Source of the DNA: Lentzea xinjiangensis | GTDB lineage: Bacteria; Actinomycetota; Actinomycetes; Mycobacteriales; Pseudonocardiaceae | Reading direction: 5' to 3' | DNA length: 64,000 bases | NCBI RefSeq assembly: GCF_900110955.1 | Contig: NZ_FOFR01000005.1 | Coordinates: 186,001 to 250,000 of the forward strand | Shown here: in pieces, positions 1 to 9,848 of the stretch | How positions within the stretch are numbered: position 1 is the stretch's first letter | How the letters are laid out: every line of letters starts with the position of its first letter | Notes under the pieces: model-generated | What the model was told of the DNA's origin: nothing | Seen by the model: only the letters and a program-made list of their open reading frames with translations | The model's database searches: none | Made by a program: the position numbers and the translations under genes

Positions 1-2
1 AC

Positions 3-626
3 GTGATCTGGGCCGTGCAGATGTCCACTGTGGAGTTCCACCCGTGGAACTCGCGCGCGGCCGACACCGAGAAGCCCGACGAGTGGCGCATCGACCTCGA
101 CCCCGGCCCCGCGTGCCCGTTCGACCGGGTGCGGCGGGTGGCCCTGGTGGCGCAGGAGGTGCTGGCCGAGCTGGGCGCGACCGGGTTCCCGAAGACGTCC
201 GGGTCGAAGGGGCTGCACGTCTACGTGCGGATCAAGCCCGACCACGGGTTCCAGGACGTGCGCAAGGCCGCCCTGGCGTTCGCGCACGAGGTCGAACGGC
301 GTGCGCCCGGCGACGTCGAGACCACGTGGTGGCGCAAGGACCGCGACCCGTCGCTGGTCTTCGTGGACTACAACCAGAACACGCGTGACCGCACCATCGC
401 GTCGGCCTACTCGGTGCGCGGCAACCCGGAGGCGACGGTGTCCACGCCGATCCGGTGGGACGAGATCGCGGACGTCGACCCGCGGGACCTCACCATCGCG
501 ACCGTGCCGAAGCGCTACGCCGAGCTGGGCGACCTGCACGCCGGGATCGACGACGCGGCCTGGTCGATCGAACCGCTGCTGGAGTGGGCCGCCCGAGACG
601 AACTCGAGGTTCCCGATGAGCAGTAG
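3..626 (+). CDS. LigD-type DNA polymerase domain protein (5' truncated by window)
   Basis: This is the C-terminal part of an archaeo-eukaryotic primase-type polymerase of the LigD polymerase-domain family, which fills in and extends ends during Ku-dependent non-homologous end joining. The frame is open at the left edge, so the true start lies outside the window. The metal-binding motif RIDLDPGP, the nucleotide-binding motif KTSGSKGLHVYVRI and a third acidic residue in LVFVDYNQN are all present, so the visible part looks catalytically intact. No ligase or nuclease domain follows; the protein ends shortly after the polymerase fold. It overlaps the next, related gene by 11 bases, implying translational coupling. 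Confidence 0.9.
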   Translation: MIWAVQMSTVEFHPWNSRAADTEKPDEWRIDLDPGPACPFDRVRRVALVAQEVLAELGATGFPKTSGSKGLHVYVRIKPDHGFQDVRKAALAFAHEVERRAPGDVETTWWRKDRDPSLVFVDYNQNTRDRTIASAYSVRGNPEATVSTPIRWDEIADVDPRDLTIATVPKRYAELGDLHAGIDDAAWSIEPLLEWAARDELEVPDEQ

Positions 627-1530
627 CCAGATCAAGTTCTCCTCGCTCGACCAGCCGCTGTTCGGCGGCGCGGTCAAGGGCGACCTGGTGGAGTACCTGG
701 ACTTCGTCGCCGACAGGTTCGTGCCGGTGCTCGCCGGGCGGCCGCTGTCGGTGTGGCGGGTCCTGCGCGGCCAAGACCCGTTCATGCAGAAGAACGTCCC
801 CAAGTACACGCCGGACTACGTCAAGACCGTCGAAGTCTGGGCGGAAGCGTCGCACCGCCAGATCAAGTACGCGTTGTGCGACGACAAGCAGACGCTGATG
901 TGGTTCGCGAACCAGCGAGCCGTCGAGTACCACGTGCCGTTGTTCCTCGGCGACCACCAGACCCACATGGTGCTGGACGTCGACCCGCCCGAGGGCGCGG
1001 ACTTCTCCGTCGTCGTCCAGGCCGCGTTCCTGATCCGGGAGGCGCTCGCGCAGGCGGGTCTGGAGGGCGCGGTGAAGACCAGCGGGGCCAAGGGCGTGCA
1101 CATCTTCGTGCCGCTGGAGAAGCACGACCCGGACGACGTGGCGGCGGCGACGCGGGCGCTCGCGGCACGAGCGGAGGAGCTCGACCCCTCGCTCGCCACC
1201 ACCGCCTACATCCGGGCGGAGCGGGGCGGGAAGGTGTTCCTCGACTCGACGCGGGCCTGGGGCGCCACGGTCGTCGCCGCCTACAGCCCGCGGCTGCGCG
1301 AGGGCCTGCCGATCTCGTTCCCGGTGCCGTGGGAGTCGCTGGCCGGCGTCTCCCCCGCCGACTTCACCGTGCGGACGCGGTTCGACGGTGACCCGTGGAC
1401 GTCGTTGATGCCCGCTCCTCAGCGGTTGCCCGCCGACCTGATCGCGCAGGGGCACACCATCCCGGTGGCGCGCGTGGTGGCCATGCACGAGGGGAAGCGC
1501 CGCAAGAGTCAGCGGGAACGGGAGAAGTAG
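616..1530 (+). CDS. Second LigD-type polymerase domain protein
   Basis: This is a 304-residue stand-alone primase-polymerase of the LigD polymerase family. I chose the ATG at 616, inside the 3' end of the upstream paralogue, because homology begins immediately after it (SSQIKFSSLDQPLF). The catalytic motifs are MVLDVDPPEG, KTSGAKGVHIFVPL and VFLDSTRAWGAT. The protein ends in a basic tail (KRRKSQREREK). It is clearly a distinct paralogue, not a duplicate, of the preceding gene. The two form a tandem operon probably acting in DNA end repair; Ku and the ligase are not in this window. Its 3' end overlaps the convergent metacaspase gene by 22 bases. Confidence 0.9.
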   Translation: MSSSQIKFSSLDQPLFGGAVKGDLVEYLDFVADRFVPVLAGRPLSVWRVLRGQDPFMQKNVPKYTPDYVKTVEVWAEASHRQIKYALCDDKQTLMWFANQRAVEYHVPLFLGDHQTHMVLDVDPPEGADFSVVVQAAFLIREALAQAGLEGAVKTSGAKGVHIFVPLEKHDPDDVAAATRALAARAEELDPSLATTAYIRAERGGKVFLDSTRAWGATVVAAYSPRLREGLPISFPVPWESLAGVSPADFTVRTRFDGDPWTSLMPAPQRLPADLIAQGHTIPVARVVAMHEGKRRKSQREREK

Positions 1531-3962
1531 GCGGCGACCGCGGCCGCGAGCGGCAGCGCCACGTGGGCGACGGTGGTGAACGTCGGCTCGCTGGCCGACA
1601 CGTACTCGTTGGCGCGGACCAGGAGCCCGGCGGCCACGACCAGGTAGGCGGCGCACCTTGCCGCCCCGCCGGCCAGCGTGGCCGCCAGAGGGACCACGAC
1701 CAAGCCGGTCGCGCTCGCGTAGTGCACGTACGCCGGAGCGTCCGCCGCGAGGGTCAGAACCGCGTCGGACAGCAGGAGCACCGGCGCGACCGCGCCGAGC
1801 CACGCCCGCTCCCGCCCGATCCGGTAGGCGGCCAGCACGGTGAGGCCGATGGCGGCGACGAGGAACAGCAGGCCCGCGGTCTGACCGGTCAGCGCGTCTC
1901 CCTCGGCCCCGATCACGTACAGGCCCACCGCGCCGAGCACGCCACCGGCGACCGCGAGCCACCACGGCGTCGCCGCCAGCGCAGTCGCCACCGCCGCCGC
2001 CGCGATGCCGAACAGGAGAGACTGGTAGGTGCCGCCGCTGCCACCGAGCAGACCGGTCGTGCCCGCGAGCAGGCCCAGCGCGGCGCCGGGCAGCCACGGG
2101 TGGTCGCGGCAGCTCAGCGCGAACAGCGCCGCTGCCAGCGCCCACGGCCACACCACGGCGAACAGCGAGGTGTAATAGCTCATGTCGCCCAGGTGGCCGA
2201 GCACCCCGCCGGGGACCGTCACGAGGCCGATGACCACGAGCACCAGCGCGAGTCCTGCGGTCAGGCGCGGCAGTGCGGTCACGATGGGCGGGGCTGCGGG
2301 TGCGGCTCCGGACGCGGTGCCGGACGACGCGGTGCCGGACGACGCGGTGCCGGACGACGCGGTGCCGGACGACGCGGTGCCGGACGCGGTTCCCGGTATC
2401 CGGCTGCCGACCGAGCCCGACACGGCCGAGCCGGTGCCCGACGCGGTGAGCACGGTCTGCCCCGGCCTCGTCGGAATCGATCCCGCGTGGCCCCCTCCGG
2501 GGGAGACCGAGGTCCCCACTCCCAGCGTCTCACGCGGGGCGGACGGCGCCGGGCGGCGGAGATCGGCATCGGCCGGGTTGTCCACAGGCGGCGAGTAGTC
2601 CACAGATCGCGGGGCGGGCGTTGACACGGCGGCCGGTGCGCTGAACGTCGGGGGCTTCTCCCCCAGCGCCTCGCGTGCCGCGCCCGCCACCATGCGGCTG
2701 TCGTCGTCGGCCAGGCGCCGCAGCGCCAGGCGTGCCGCCAGCACGCGTCCCTCGTGCGCCACCGTCAGCATCCGGCGCAGCTCCGGTATCGCCCCGGCCC
2801 GCACGCCCGGCAGCGAGTGGTCGATCGCGTCCTGCAGCTCCGCGGGCAGCGCGGCGGGCACCGAGACCGGGCGGGCGCGGCGGGCGATGCGCAGGTCGCC
2901 TCGCACGTCGAGCATCCACTTGCCGGGGGTCTGGTGCGGCGTCACCCGGCGGACGCGGTCGTAGACGTAGTCGTAGAGCTCGTCCAGGCCCACGTGGCCG
3001 TCCTGGTCGCGGTCGGCGTCGCCCGTTTCCAAGCCCTCGACCAGGGCCGAGGTGAACACCGACGGCTCACCCCCGGACGCGTCGGCCACCGACGCGCCCT
3101 CGAAGGCGTACTCCATGGCCGACGAGGCGGTGATCACGGCGCGGCCGCTGCCGCCGAACTGCTCCTCGATGCCCACCGAGCCGCCGGCGCGGGCGACCAT
3201 GCCGCGGCCGAACGCGCCGGAGTAGCAGCAGTCCAGCAGCAGCACGATGCGGCGGGAGCGGGAGCGGTTCATGCGGCGGGCCACGAAGTCCGCGGAGACG
3301 GCGGTGCCCGCGAGGCGGGAGAGCTTGGTGCCGGAGGTGGCGAAGTGCAGCTCGCCGGCCTCGTCCTTCACGCCGTGGCCGGAGAAGTGCAGGACCAGCA
3401 GGTCGTCGGGCTCGCGGTCGGCGAAGAAGTCCTCGACGGCCTCGTTCACCTCGGCGGCCGTGGGGTTGATCAGCGTCCGCACGTCGAACGCGCCGATGTG
3501 CGGGTCGGCGAGGACCTCGCCCAGCCGCGCGGCGTCGTGGGCGGGGGCGCGCAACGAGGCCAGGCCGGGGTCGGCGAACTCGTGGCTCGCGATGATCAGG
3601 GCGTGGCGGCCGAGGTGGCGGCCCAGCCACGCGGAACGGAGCGCCAGCTCCTCCTCGGTGGGGTCGCCGGTCAGCTCCAGGGGGTCGCCGTCCGCCTCGA
3701 CGGTCACGGACCGCTCGCGGCGCTGGCCGAGCCACGCGGACACGGCGTTGATCAGCGCGGCCAGGACCGTGGACTGGGAGATCGTGGTCAGCAGGGTGCC
3801 GAGCTCGTTCATGTCGAAGGCCTTGGCGCCCTCGGGGGCGGCACCGGGCACCCCGGAGACGGCGACGAGCTCCTGCAGCTCGGCTCGCAGGAACGCGGTG
3901 AGCTGCTCGACGCGCTCGTCGTCGGCCCCGTCCTCGCGCACGCGCAGTGTGACGTCGGTCAT
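1509..3962 (-). CDS. EACC1-caspase-like (metacaspase) membrane protein with EF-hand
   Basis: An 817-residue multidomain caspase-fold (C14) cysteine peptidase. Residues 1 to about 105 resemble effector-associated constant component 1 (EACC1), including RRERSVTVEADGDPLELTG. The peptidase domain follows at about 118-355, with catalytic His196 in HFSGHG and the Cys pair 245/246 in DCCYSG. A canonical 12-residue EF-hand loop (317-328, D-x-D-x-D-G to E) lies within its C-terminal part. Then come a short alpha-helical repeat, a Pro/Ser/Thr-rich linker with five SGTAS repeats, and about eight hydrophobic segments forming a membrane domain. The start is supported by GGGAGG just upstream of the ATG. 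By family knowledge EACC1-caspase proteins are predicted effectors of NTPase-linked conflict systems; calcium control is inferred from the EF-hand. Confidence 0.85.
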   Translation of the reverse strand: MTDVTLRVREDGADDERVEQLTAFLRAELQELVAVSGVPGAAPEGAKAFDMNELGTLLTTISQSTVLAALINAVSAWLGQRRERSVTVEADGDPLELTGDPTEEELALRSAWLGRHLGRHALIIASHEFADPGLASLRAPAHDAARLGEVLADPHIGAFDVRTLINPTAAEVNEAVEDFFADREPDDLLVLHFSGHGVKDEAGELHFATSGTKLSRLAGTAVSADFVARRMNRSRSRRIVLLLDCCYSGAFGRGMVARAGGSVGIEEQFGGSGRAVITASSAMEYAFEGASVADASGGEPSVFTSALVEGLETGDADRDQDGHVGLDELYDYVYDRVRRVTPHQTPGKWMLDVRGDLRIARRARPVSVPAALPAELQDAIDHSLPGVRAGAIPELRRMLTVAHEGRVLAARLALRRLADDDSRMVAGAAREALGEKPPTFSAPAAVSTPAPRSVDYSPPVDNPADADLRRPAPSAPRETLGVGTSVSPGGGHAGSIPTRPGQTVLTASGTGSAVSGSVGSRIPGTASGTASSGTASSGTASSGTASSGTASGAAPAAPPIVTALPRLTAGLALVLVVIGLVTVPGGVLGHLGDMSYYTSLFAVVWPWALAAALFALSCRDHPWLPGAALGLLAGTTGLLGGSGGTYQSLLFGIAAAAVATALAATPWWLAVAGGVLGAVGLYVIGAEGDALTGQTAGLLFLVAAIGLTVLAAYRIGRERAWLGAVAPVLLLSDAVLTLAADAPAYVHYASATGLVVVPLAATLAGGAARCAAYLVVAAGLLVRANEYVSASEPTFTTVAHVALPLAAAVAAYFSRSR
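2311..2385. repeat. Five perfect 15-bp tandem repeats inside metacaspase gene
   Basis: Five identical head-to-tail copies of GACGCGGTGCCGGAC. Read on the minus strand they encode five SGTAS pentapeptides in the linker between the peptidase part and the membrane domain. Because the unit is a multiple of three, copy-number change would lengthen or shorten the linker without breaking the frame. Confidence 0.95.
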
Positions 3963-4004
3963 AGCTGCCTCCCAGTGGAGAGGTCGCTCACCGGGGCCGG
4001 AGCA

Positions 4005-4883
4005 TTACGACGGGTCAGATCCCCGGAACGCGCCCCACCACAGACCCAGCACGGCGGCGACCAGCGTAGCGGTGATCCAGCCCGTGAAACCACTGCCGTC
4101 CAGGTACGCCCAGAACAGGCCGACGAACGGTGCGGGCACCATGAACACCGCGTCGACGCGCAACTGGGGGCGCAGGCCGCGGGGCGCGCGGACCTCCGGG
4201 TCGGGGCGCGCGGGGTTGTCCAGCCGCCGGCCGCGCGGGTGCTTCGTCACGGCCCGGCCGGACGGGTAGAGCGTCACGCCGTCGACCACGGCGACCCGCC
4301 CGCCGCGCAGCTCGACGGACACCGGCGACGGCAGCGTCACGAGCACCGGGTCGTAGTAGACGGGCAGCCACCGCTCCACCGGGCCGTCGACCTCCAGCCA
4401 CGACCGCACCATCAGGCCCGACTGCAACCGGATCCGCCGCACGGACGCGGTGACCGGTGCGGACCTCGCCGACCGGACGGCCAGCAGCACCCGCACCCCG
4501 CCGGCGACCAGCACGAGCAGCGCCACCGCGCAGGAGAACGTCACGCCGCCCAGCGCGCGGTCGGTCTCCAGCAACAGGTCGGAACCGGGGATCACCGCGC
4601 GGGAGGGGTCCGCGGGGTCGAACGCCACCTGCGTCTGCCGCCCGACGAACCGCGCCCCGTCCTCGTGGGGGACGCGCGCCGAGCCGGACGGCCACCGCAC
4701 CTCGACCGCGCCGTCGGCGAACGAGACGACCGAACCGACCTCGCGTGCGGTCATGGCCGCCAGGGCTGCTCGTCCGTCCGAATAGGACAGCCAAGACAGC
4801 AGCGCGACCACGAGGCAGACGAACAGCACGATCGCCGTGGCGAGAACGCCGTGGCGCAGCGCGCGGACCCGGGAACGCAACAC
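4005..4883 (-). CDS. DUF3592-like integral membrane protein
   Basis: A 292-residue protein of unknown function. A transmembrane helix lies near the N-terminus (about residues 9-30), a second in the middle (about 120-140) and two close together at the C-terminus. Between them are beta-rich segments with phrases such as VRWPSGSARVPHEDG and VAFDPADPSRAVI, resembling DUF3592-type proteins. I chose the GTG at 4883, preceded by GGGAG at a good distance; upstream extension would run into a strong terminator hairpin. It lies 42 bases upstream of the metacaspase on the same strand, so the two may be cotranscribed. Confidence 0.65.
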   Translation of the reverse strand: MLRSRVRALRHGVLATAIVLFVCLVVALLSWLSYSDGRAALAAMTAREVGSVVSFADGAVEVRWPSGSARVPHEDGARFVGRQTQVAFDPADPSRAVIPGSDLLLETDRALGGVTFSCAVALLVLVAGGVRVLLAVRSARSAPVTASVRRIRLQSGLMVRSWLEVDGPVERWLPVYYDPVLVTLPSPVSVELRGGRVAVVDGVTLYPSGRAVTKHPRGRRLDNPARPDPEVRAPRGLRPQLRVDAVFMVPAPFVGLFWAYLDGSGFTGWITATLVAAVLGLWWGAFRGSDPS

Positions 4884-4904
4884 GAGAAGCTCCCAACAGA
4901 GAGA

Positions 4905-4936
4905 AACGGCCCGGCGGGGAGACCCGCCGGGCCGTT
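4905..4936 (-). terminator. Terminator after the oligopeptide transporter operon
   Basis: A perfect 14-bp inverted repeat (AACGGCCCGGCGGG and its complement) around a GAGA loop. It lies 18 bases after the stop of the substrate-binding protein gene and just before the next gene's start, and should end the dpp-like operon. Confidence 0.9.
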
Positions 4937-4953
4937 CGGCAGCTAACCGCAGA

Positions 4954-6645
4954 TCACTCGGTGAAGCCCATGTGGATGTAGTCGTACGGGCGGTTCGCGT
5001 ACGCGACGGCACCGAAGTTCGCCACGTTGCTCTTCACCGCGACCGCGCCGGGCAGCTGGTAGAGCGGGAGCTGGTGGCCCAGTTCCCAGATCTTCTTGTC
5101 GGCCTCGTTGGCGATCTCGAGGCGCTTGGTGTCGTCCAGCTCGCCGACCGCCTGCTCGAGCAGCTTGTTGACCTCTTCCGAACCGACGCGGCCGTAGTTC
5201 TGGTTGGTGCTGGCCGGGTCGAGGTAGTAGATGCCCTTGCTGTCCGAGATCGGCGTGGCCGAGGCCAGCCAGCGGAAGCCGGTCATGTCGAAGTTGCCGA
5301 CGTTGACGTACTGCTTGAAGAAGTCGGTCGACGGCACGGCCTGGATGTCGACCTTGGCGCCGATCTCCTTGAGCTGCGACTGCGTGAGCTTCGCGATCTG
5401 GTCGGAGATGGGGTTCGGCGTCGGGATGACGTAGCGGATCGCCAGTTCCTTGCCGTCCTTCTTGCGGGTCTCGCCCTCGAGCTTCCAGCCCAGCTCGTCG
5501 AGCTGCTTCTTCGCCGCTTCCTTGTCGAACGCGGCCACGGCCGAGTTGTCCTTGTAGCCCGCGGAACCGAGCAGGAAGAAGTGGTTGCCGGTGACCTGGG
5601 CGTCACCCTTCAGCATCTGGCCGAGCAGGGCCTTGCTGATGACCTTGGTGTCGATGCCCCTCATCAGGGCGACGCGGAGCTTCGGGTCCTTGAGGACCGA
5701 GGACTCGGCGCCGTTGAAGGTGATGTGCGAGTAGTCCGGCGTGATCGCCTGGCGGATCGTCACACCCTGCATGCCCTTGGCGCGCGTGAAGTTGTCGACG
5801 CTCGAGCCGATGTCGAAGAAGTCGATCTGGCCGTTGGCGAGCGCGTCCGCGAGCGCGGGGCGGTCGACCTGGCGGAAGGTGATCTTCTCCAGCTTGGGCT
5901 TCTCACCCCACCACGCGGGGTCGCGCACGACCGTCACGAGCTTGGCGGTGCGGTCGATCGTGCCGATCTTGAACGGACCGCCGGTGATCTTCGGCGCGTC
6001 GGCCCAGCCCTTGTTGAACTCCTCGGCGGAGGAGGACATCGCCTTCGGGTAGAAGGGCGTGAACAGGCCCTTCCACTCGGCGAACTTCTTCTTGAAGGTG
6101 ACCTTGACGTCCTGGTCGGTGGCGCCCTTCTCGACCTTCTCGATGTCCTCGTAGCCGGTGGTGCCGGCGACCTCGAAGGTCTTGTCGGTGCCGTTGAGGG
6201 ACTTCCACATCGCCTCGAAGTCCTGCCACGACAGCGCGGTGCCGTCCGACCACTTGGCCTTCGGGTTGAGCTTGTACTCGAGGACCTGCGGGTCCGTGGA
6301 GGCGAGCTTCGCGTCCTCGAGGTAGTCCTTGTTGATCTCGAACGTCGCGTCGGGCTTCTGCTTGAACATGCCCGGCATCACCGTGTCGATCATGCGGCGG
6401 CCGTCGGCGTTGGTGCCGTCGAGCTGGTTGTAGTTCCAGTTGTCCGGCAACTGGTCGACCGGCCAGCGGAACTCGCCGCCGTCCTTGACCTTGGACGCGT
6501 CCTGCGGGTTGATGTCCGCCTGGCCGATCGCGTTCTCCGCGCCCTTGAGCCCGGAGTTGGCGTTGTTGCTGGGCCCCCCACACGCGGTTAGCGTGAGGGC
6601 GACCGCGACGAGCGCGGACACTCCCACCGTGGTACGTCGACTCAC
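4954..6645 (-). CDS. ABC transporter substrate-binding lipoprotein, family 5 (oligopeptide)
   Basis: A 563-residue extracellular solute-binding protein of the DppA/OppA family 5, which captures peptides outside the membrane and delivers them to the permease. A lipoprotein signal peptide ends in the lipobox LTACGG. I chose the GTG at 6645 because GGGAGG lies nine bases upstream and the signal sequence begins right there. The family segment with VLEYKLNPKAKWSDGTALSW is present. It is the last gene of the operon, 86 bases after the ATPase gene, and is followed by a strong terminator. This promoter-distal position for the binding protein is less usual. Confidence 0.92.
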   Translation of the reverse strand: MSRRTTVGVSALVAVALTLTACGGPSNNANSGLKGAENAIGQADINPQDASKVKDGGEFRWPVDQLPDNWNYNQLDGTNADGRRMIDTVMPGMFKQKPDATFEINKDYLEDAKLASTDPQVLEYKLNPKAKWSDGTALSWQDFEAMWKSLNGTDKTFEVAGTTGYEDIEKVEKGATDQDVKVTFKKKFAEWKGLFTPFYPKAMSSSAEEFNKGWADAPKITGGPFKIGTIDRTAKLVTVVRDPAWWGEKPKLEKITFRQVDRPALADALANGQIDFFDIGSSVDNFTRAKGMQGVTIRQAITPDYSHITFNGAESSVLKDPKLRVALMRGIDTKVISKALLGQMLKGDAQVTGNHFFLLGSAGYKDNSAVAAFDKEAAKKQLDELGWKLEGETRKKDGKELAIRYVIPTPNPISDQIAKLTQSQLKEIGAKVDIQAVPSTDFFKQYVNVGNFDMTGFRWLASATPISDSKGIYYLDPASTNQNYGRVGSEEVNKLLEQAVGELDDTKRLEIANEADKKIWELGHQLPLYQLPGAVAVKSNVANFGAVAYANRPYDYIHMGFTE

Positions 6646-6731
6646 TGTCGTGAACCTCCCTCGTGCCCGGACACCAGTTGCCGGGGACACTGTTCCTTCG
6701 TGCTCGCAGGTCTGCTGAGGCGACGGATGCA

Positions 6732-8855
6732 TCAGAGGACCTGACGGATCTGGGCGAAGTGGCAGGCGGCCTCGTGGTCGGGGGCCTGCGTCTCGCGCGG
6801 TGGTTCGACCTCGATGCACACGCGCTGCTTCTCCGGCGGCAGCGACGCGTGCAGGAAGCAGCGGGTGCGGAACCGGCAGCCGGACGGCGGGTTCGCCGGG
6901 CTCGGCAGGTCGCCGGTGAGCAGGATCCGCTCCCGCTGGCGCTCCTTGACGGGATCGGGGATCGGGATCGCCGACAGCAGCGCCTGCGTGTACGGGTGGC
7001 GCGGCGTGTCGAACACCGAGTCCACCTCGCCGATCTCGACGATCTTCCCGAGGTACATGACGGCCACCCGGTCGGCGATGTGGCGCACCACCGACAGGTC
7101 GTGGGCGACGAACAGGTAGGCCAGGCCCAGCTTGGACTTGAGCTCCTCCAGCAGGTTGATGACACCCGCCTGGATGGAGACGTCCAGCGCCGACACCGGC
7201 TCGTCGAGCACGACGAGCTTGGGCTCCAGCGCGAGCGCTCGCGCGATGCCGATGCGCTGGCGCTGACCGCCGGAGAACTCGCCGGGGTAGCGCGAGAGCT
7301 GCTCGGGACGCAGGCCGACGAGGCGCATCAGCTCCGGCACGCGCCGGTTGATCTCGTCCTTGCCGTAGCCGTGGACCTGCATGGGCTCGGCGATGCAGTC
7401 GTGGATCGTCAGGCGCGGGTCGAGTGACGCCATCGGGTCCTGGAACACCACCGACATGTCGCGGCGGATCTCGAACCGGCGCTTGGCGTCGATGGCCGAC
7501 ACGTTGGTGCCGAGCACCGAGATCTCGCCGCTCATCGGCTTCTGCAGGCCGAGGATCTCCATCAGCGTCGTGGTCTTGCCGCAGCCCGACTCGCCGACGA
7601 GGCCGAGGGTCTCGCCCTCGCGGATGTCGAACGAGATGCCCGCGACGGCGTGCACGGTGCCGACGCGGCGCTTGAAGACCACGCCCTTGTTGACCGCGTA
7701 CTCCTTGACGAGCCGGTCGAGCTCCAGCACGGTCTCGCGCTGCTCGCGCGGCACCTTGGCGACCTGGGGCTCTCCGATCACCTCGGCGCCGAAGATCTCC
7801 ACCGCGGCCTCGGCGCCCTCGGCGTCGGTCGCGGCGATCTCGTTGGTGCGGATGCAGGCGGCGCGGTGCTCGGCCGAGCCGTCCACGTCGAACAGCGGTG
7901 GCTCGGCGGTGTGGCAGGCGTCGACGACCATCGGGCAGCGCGGCGCGAACGGGCAGCCGGGCGGCAGGTCGGTGAGCGACGGCGGCTGGCCCTTGATGGG
8001 CACGAGCGCCTGCTTCTCGCCCACGTCGAGGCGCGGGATCGAGCCGAGCAGGCCGAGCGTGTACGGCATGCGCGGCTGCCGGTAGATGTCGTCGACCAGG
8101 CCGGTCTCGACGGCGCGGCCCGCGTACATGACCATCAGCCGGTCCGCGAACCCGGCGACGACGCCGAGGTCGTGGGTGATGATCACGATGCCCGCGCCGG
8201 TGACCTCCTGCGCGGTCTCGAGCAGCTGCAGCACCTGGGCCTGCACCGTCACGTCGAGCGCGGTGGTCGGCTCGTCGGCGATGATCAGGTCCGGGTCGTT
8301 GGCGATCGCCATCGCGATCACCGCGCGCTGCCGCATGCCGCCGGAGAACTCGTGCGGGAACGCCTTGGCGCGCTCGGCGGCGTTCGGGATGCCGACGAGG
8401 TCGAGCAGCTCGACGGCGCGGTTCGCGGCGGCCTGCTTGGACACCTTGCGGTGCACCAGGATGGCCTCGGCGATCTGGTCGCCGACGGTGTAGACCGGCG
8501 TCAGCGCCGACAGCGGGTCCTGGAACACCATCGAGATGCGCCGGCCGCGGATCTTCGACAGCTCCGCGTCGTTCTGGCCGATCAGCTCGCGGCCCTGGAA
8601 CTTGATGGAACCGCTGATGCGCGCCGAGGACGGCAGCAGGCCCATGACGGCGAGCGACGACACGGACTTGCCGGAACCGGACTCGCCCACGATGCCGAGG
8701 ACCTCGCCGGGCGAGACCTGGTAGCTCAGGCCGCGCACGGCCCGCACGCGGCCGGACTCGCTGGGGAAGGACACGTGGAGGTCCTCGACCTGCAGAACCG
8801 GTCCCTCGCCGGCCGGGTCGGCCGGCGCGTCGAACTGGAGCTCCGAGGTGGTCAT
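6732..8855 (-). CDS. Fused dipeptide ABC transporter ATP-binding protein (DppD-DppF type)
   Basis: A 707-residue protein carrying two complete ABC ATPase domains in one chain. The first has Walker A GESGSGKS, signature FSGGMRQR and Walker B LIIADEPT. The second has [16 protein letters not shown] and LVVLDEPV. Each half ends in the cysteine-containing oligopeptide/dipeptide C-terminal extension (CPFAPRCP and CRFRTRC), typical of this family. The ATG at 8855 overlaps the stop of the permease gene by one base (TGATG), so translation is coupled. It powers peptide uptake with the two permeases upstream. The linker between the halves is acidic and about 60 residues long. Confidence 0.95.
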   Translation of the reverse strand: MTTSELQFDAPADPAGEGPVLQVEDLHVSFPSESGRVRAVRGLSYQVSPGEVLGIVGESGSGKSVSSLAVMGLLPSSARISGSIKFQGRELIGQNDAELSKIRGRRISMVFQDPLSALTPVYTVGDQIAEAILVHRKVSKQAAANRAVELLDLVGIPNAAERAKAFPHEFSGGMRQRAVIAMAIANDPDLIIADEPTTALDVTVQAQVLQLLETAQEVTGAGIVIITHDLGVVAGFADRLMVMYAGRAVETGLVDDIYRQPRMPYTLGLLGSIPRLDVGEKQALVPIKGQPPSLTDLPPGCPFAPRCPMVVDACHTAEPPLFDVDGSAEHRAACIRTNEIAATDAEGAEAAVEIFGAEVIGEPQVAKVPREQRETVLELDRLVKEYAVNKGVVFKRRVGTVHAVAGISFDIREGETLGLVGESGCGKTTTLMEILGLQKPMSGEISVLGTNVSAIDAKRRFEIRRDMSVVFQDPMASLDPRLTIHDCIAEPMQVHGYGKDEINRRVPELMRLVGLRPEQLSRYPGEFSGGQRQRIGIARALALEPKLVVLDEPVSALDVSIQAGVINLLEELKSKLGLAYLFVAHDLSVVRHIADRVAVMYLGKIVEIGEVDSVFDTPRHPYTQALLSAIPIPDPVKERQRERILLTGDLPSPANPPSGCRFRTRCFLHASLPPEKQRVCIEVEPPRETQAPDHEAACHFAQIRQVL

Positions 8856-9832
8856 CAGGCGGCCTTCTCCTTGGTGTCCTTCTTCTCCCTGCGGCGCACG
8901 CGCGTGGAGGTGGGGTCGAGCGCGTCGCGGAGCCCGTCGCCGACCCAGTTCACCGCCAGCACGAACACGACGAGGAAGCCCGCCGGGAACAGGAACAGCC
9001 ACGGGAAGGTCGTCGCGGACTCGGCGTTGCCGCCGATCAGGGTGCCGAGCGAGACGTCGGGCGACTGGACGCCGAACCCGAAGTAGCTCAGACCCGTCTC
9101 GGCGAGCACGGCGGAACCGACGTTGATGGTCGCGTCGATGATGAGCAGCGACGCCATGTTCGGCACGATGTGCTTGGCGATGATCTTGCGCGCGGGCTGG
9201 CCCATGAACTTGGCCGCCTTCACGAACTCGCGTTCCTTGAGGGTCAGCGTCATGCCGCGCACGATGCGGGCGGTGATCATCCACTGGAACGCCGCCAGCA
9301 TCAGCACCAGCAGGAACCACGACTTGCCGCGGAACCACGGGCTGAGGATCGCGATGATCAGGAACGACGGCAGCACGAGCAGGAGGTCGACCACCCACAT
9401 GAGCGCCTTGTCGGCGACACCGAGGAAGTAGCCGGCCGCCGCGCCGACGATCGCGGCCACGGTGGTCGAGATCAGCGCCACGAGCAGGCCGATGATCAAC
9501 GACTTCTGCAGGCCGCGCATGGTCAGCGCGAACATGTCGGTACCGATCTTGTCGGTGCCGAAGATGTGGTCGGCGTAGGGGGGCTCCAGGAACGCCGAGT
9601 AGTCCTGCTGGTCGTAGCTCCACTTCGACAGCAGCGGGCCCACGAACGCCATCAGGTACATCCCGATGATGACCACCAGGCCGACCAGCGCCAGCTTGTT
9701 GCGCATGAAGCGGATGAGCACGAGCCTGCCGCGCGTCATCGCCTTGCCCGGTTCGGGCGCCGCGTCGACCGGGCTGCCGGAGGCGGCGCCGGTGGTTCCC
9801 GCGGAGTCGCCCTCGTTGAGGATCACGGTCAC
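8855..9832 (-). CDS. ABC transporter permease, DppC type
   Basis: A 325-residue inner-membrane permease of the binding-protein-dependent transport family. The N-terminal 30 residues are hydrophilic and Ala/Gly/Pro-rich, followed by a first membrane helix after [11 protein letters not shown]. Five more helices follow, with the cytoplasmic EAA-type loop around [20 protein letters not shown], which contacts the ATPase. It starts with GTG 16 bases after the dppB-type gene, and its stop overlaps the start of the ATPase gene. It pairs with the DppB-type subunit to form the channel. Confidence 0.93.
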   Translation of the reverse strand: MTVILNEGDSAGTTGAASGSPVDAAPEPGKAMTRGRLVLIRFMRNKLALVGLVVIIGMYLMAFVGPLLSKWSYDQQDYSAFLEPPYADHIFGTDKIGTDMFALTMRGLQKSLIIGLLVALISTTVAAIVGAAAGYFLGVADKALMWVVDLLLVLPSFLIIAILSPWFRGKSWFLLVLMLAAFQWMITARIVRGMTLTLKEREFVKAAKFMGQPARKIIAKHIVPNMASLLIIDATINVGSAVLAETGLSYFGFGVQSPDVSLGTLIGGNAESATTFPWLFLFPAGFLVVFVLAVNWVGDGLRDALDPTSTRVRRREKKDTKEKAA

Positions 9833-9848
9833 GTCGTCGTCACCTTGC

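Noticed and set aside
1395..2624. Long plus-strand frame opposite the metacaspase gene
   Set aside because: Low-complexity Arg/Gly/Gln-rich translation without family resemblance; it is the shadow of the minus-strand gene in GC-rich DNA.
4837..6591. Long plus-strand frame opposite the substrate-binding protein gene
   Set aside because: Composition is typical of antisense frames (Leu/Val/Arg/Asp-rich without motifs), while the minus strand codes a clear family 5 lipoprotein.
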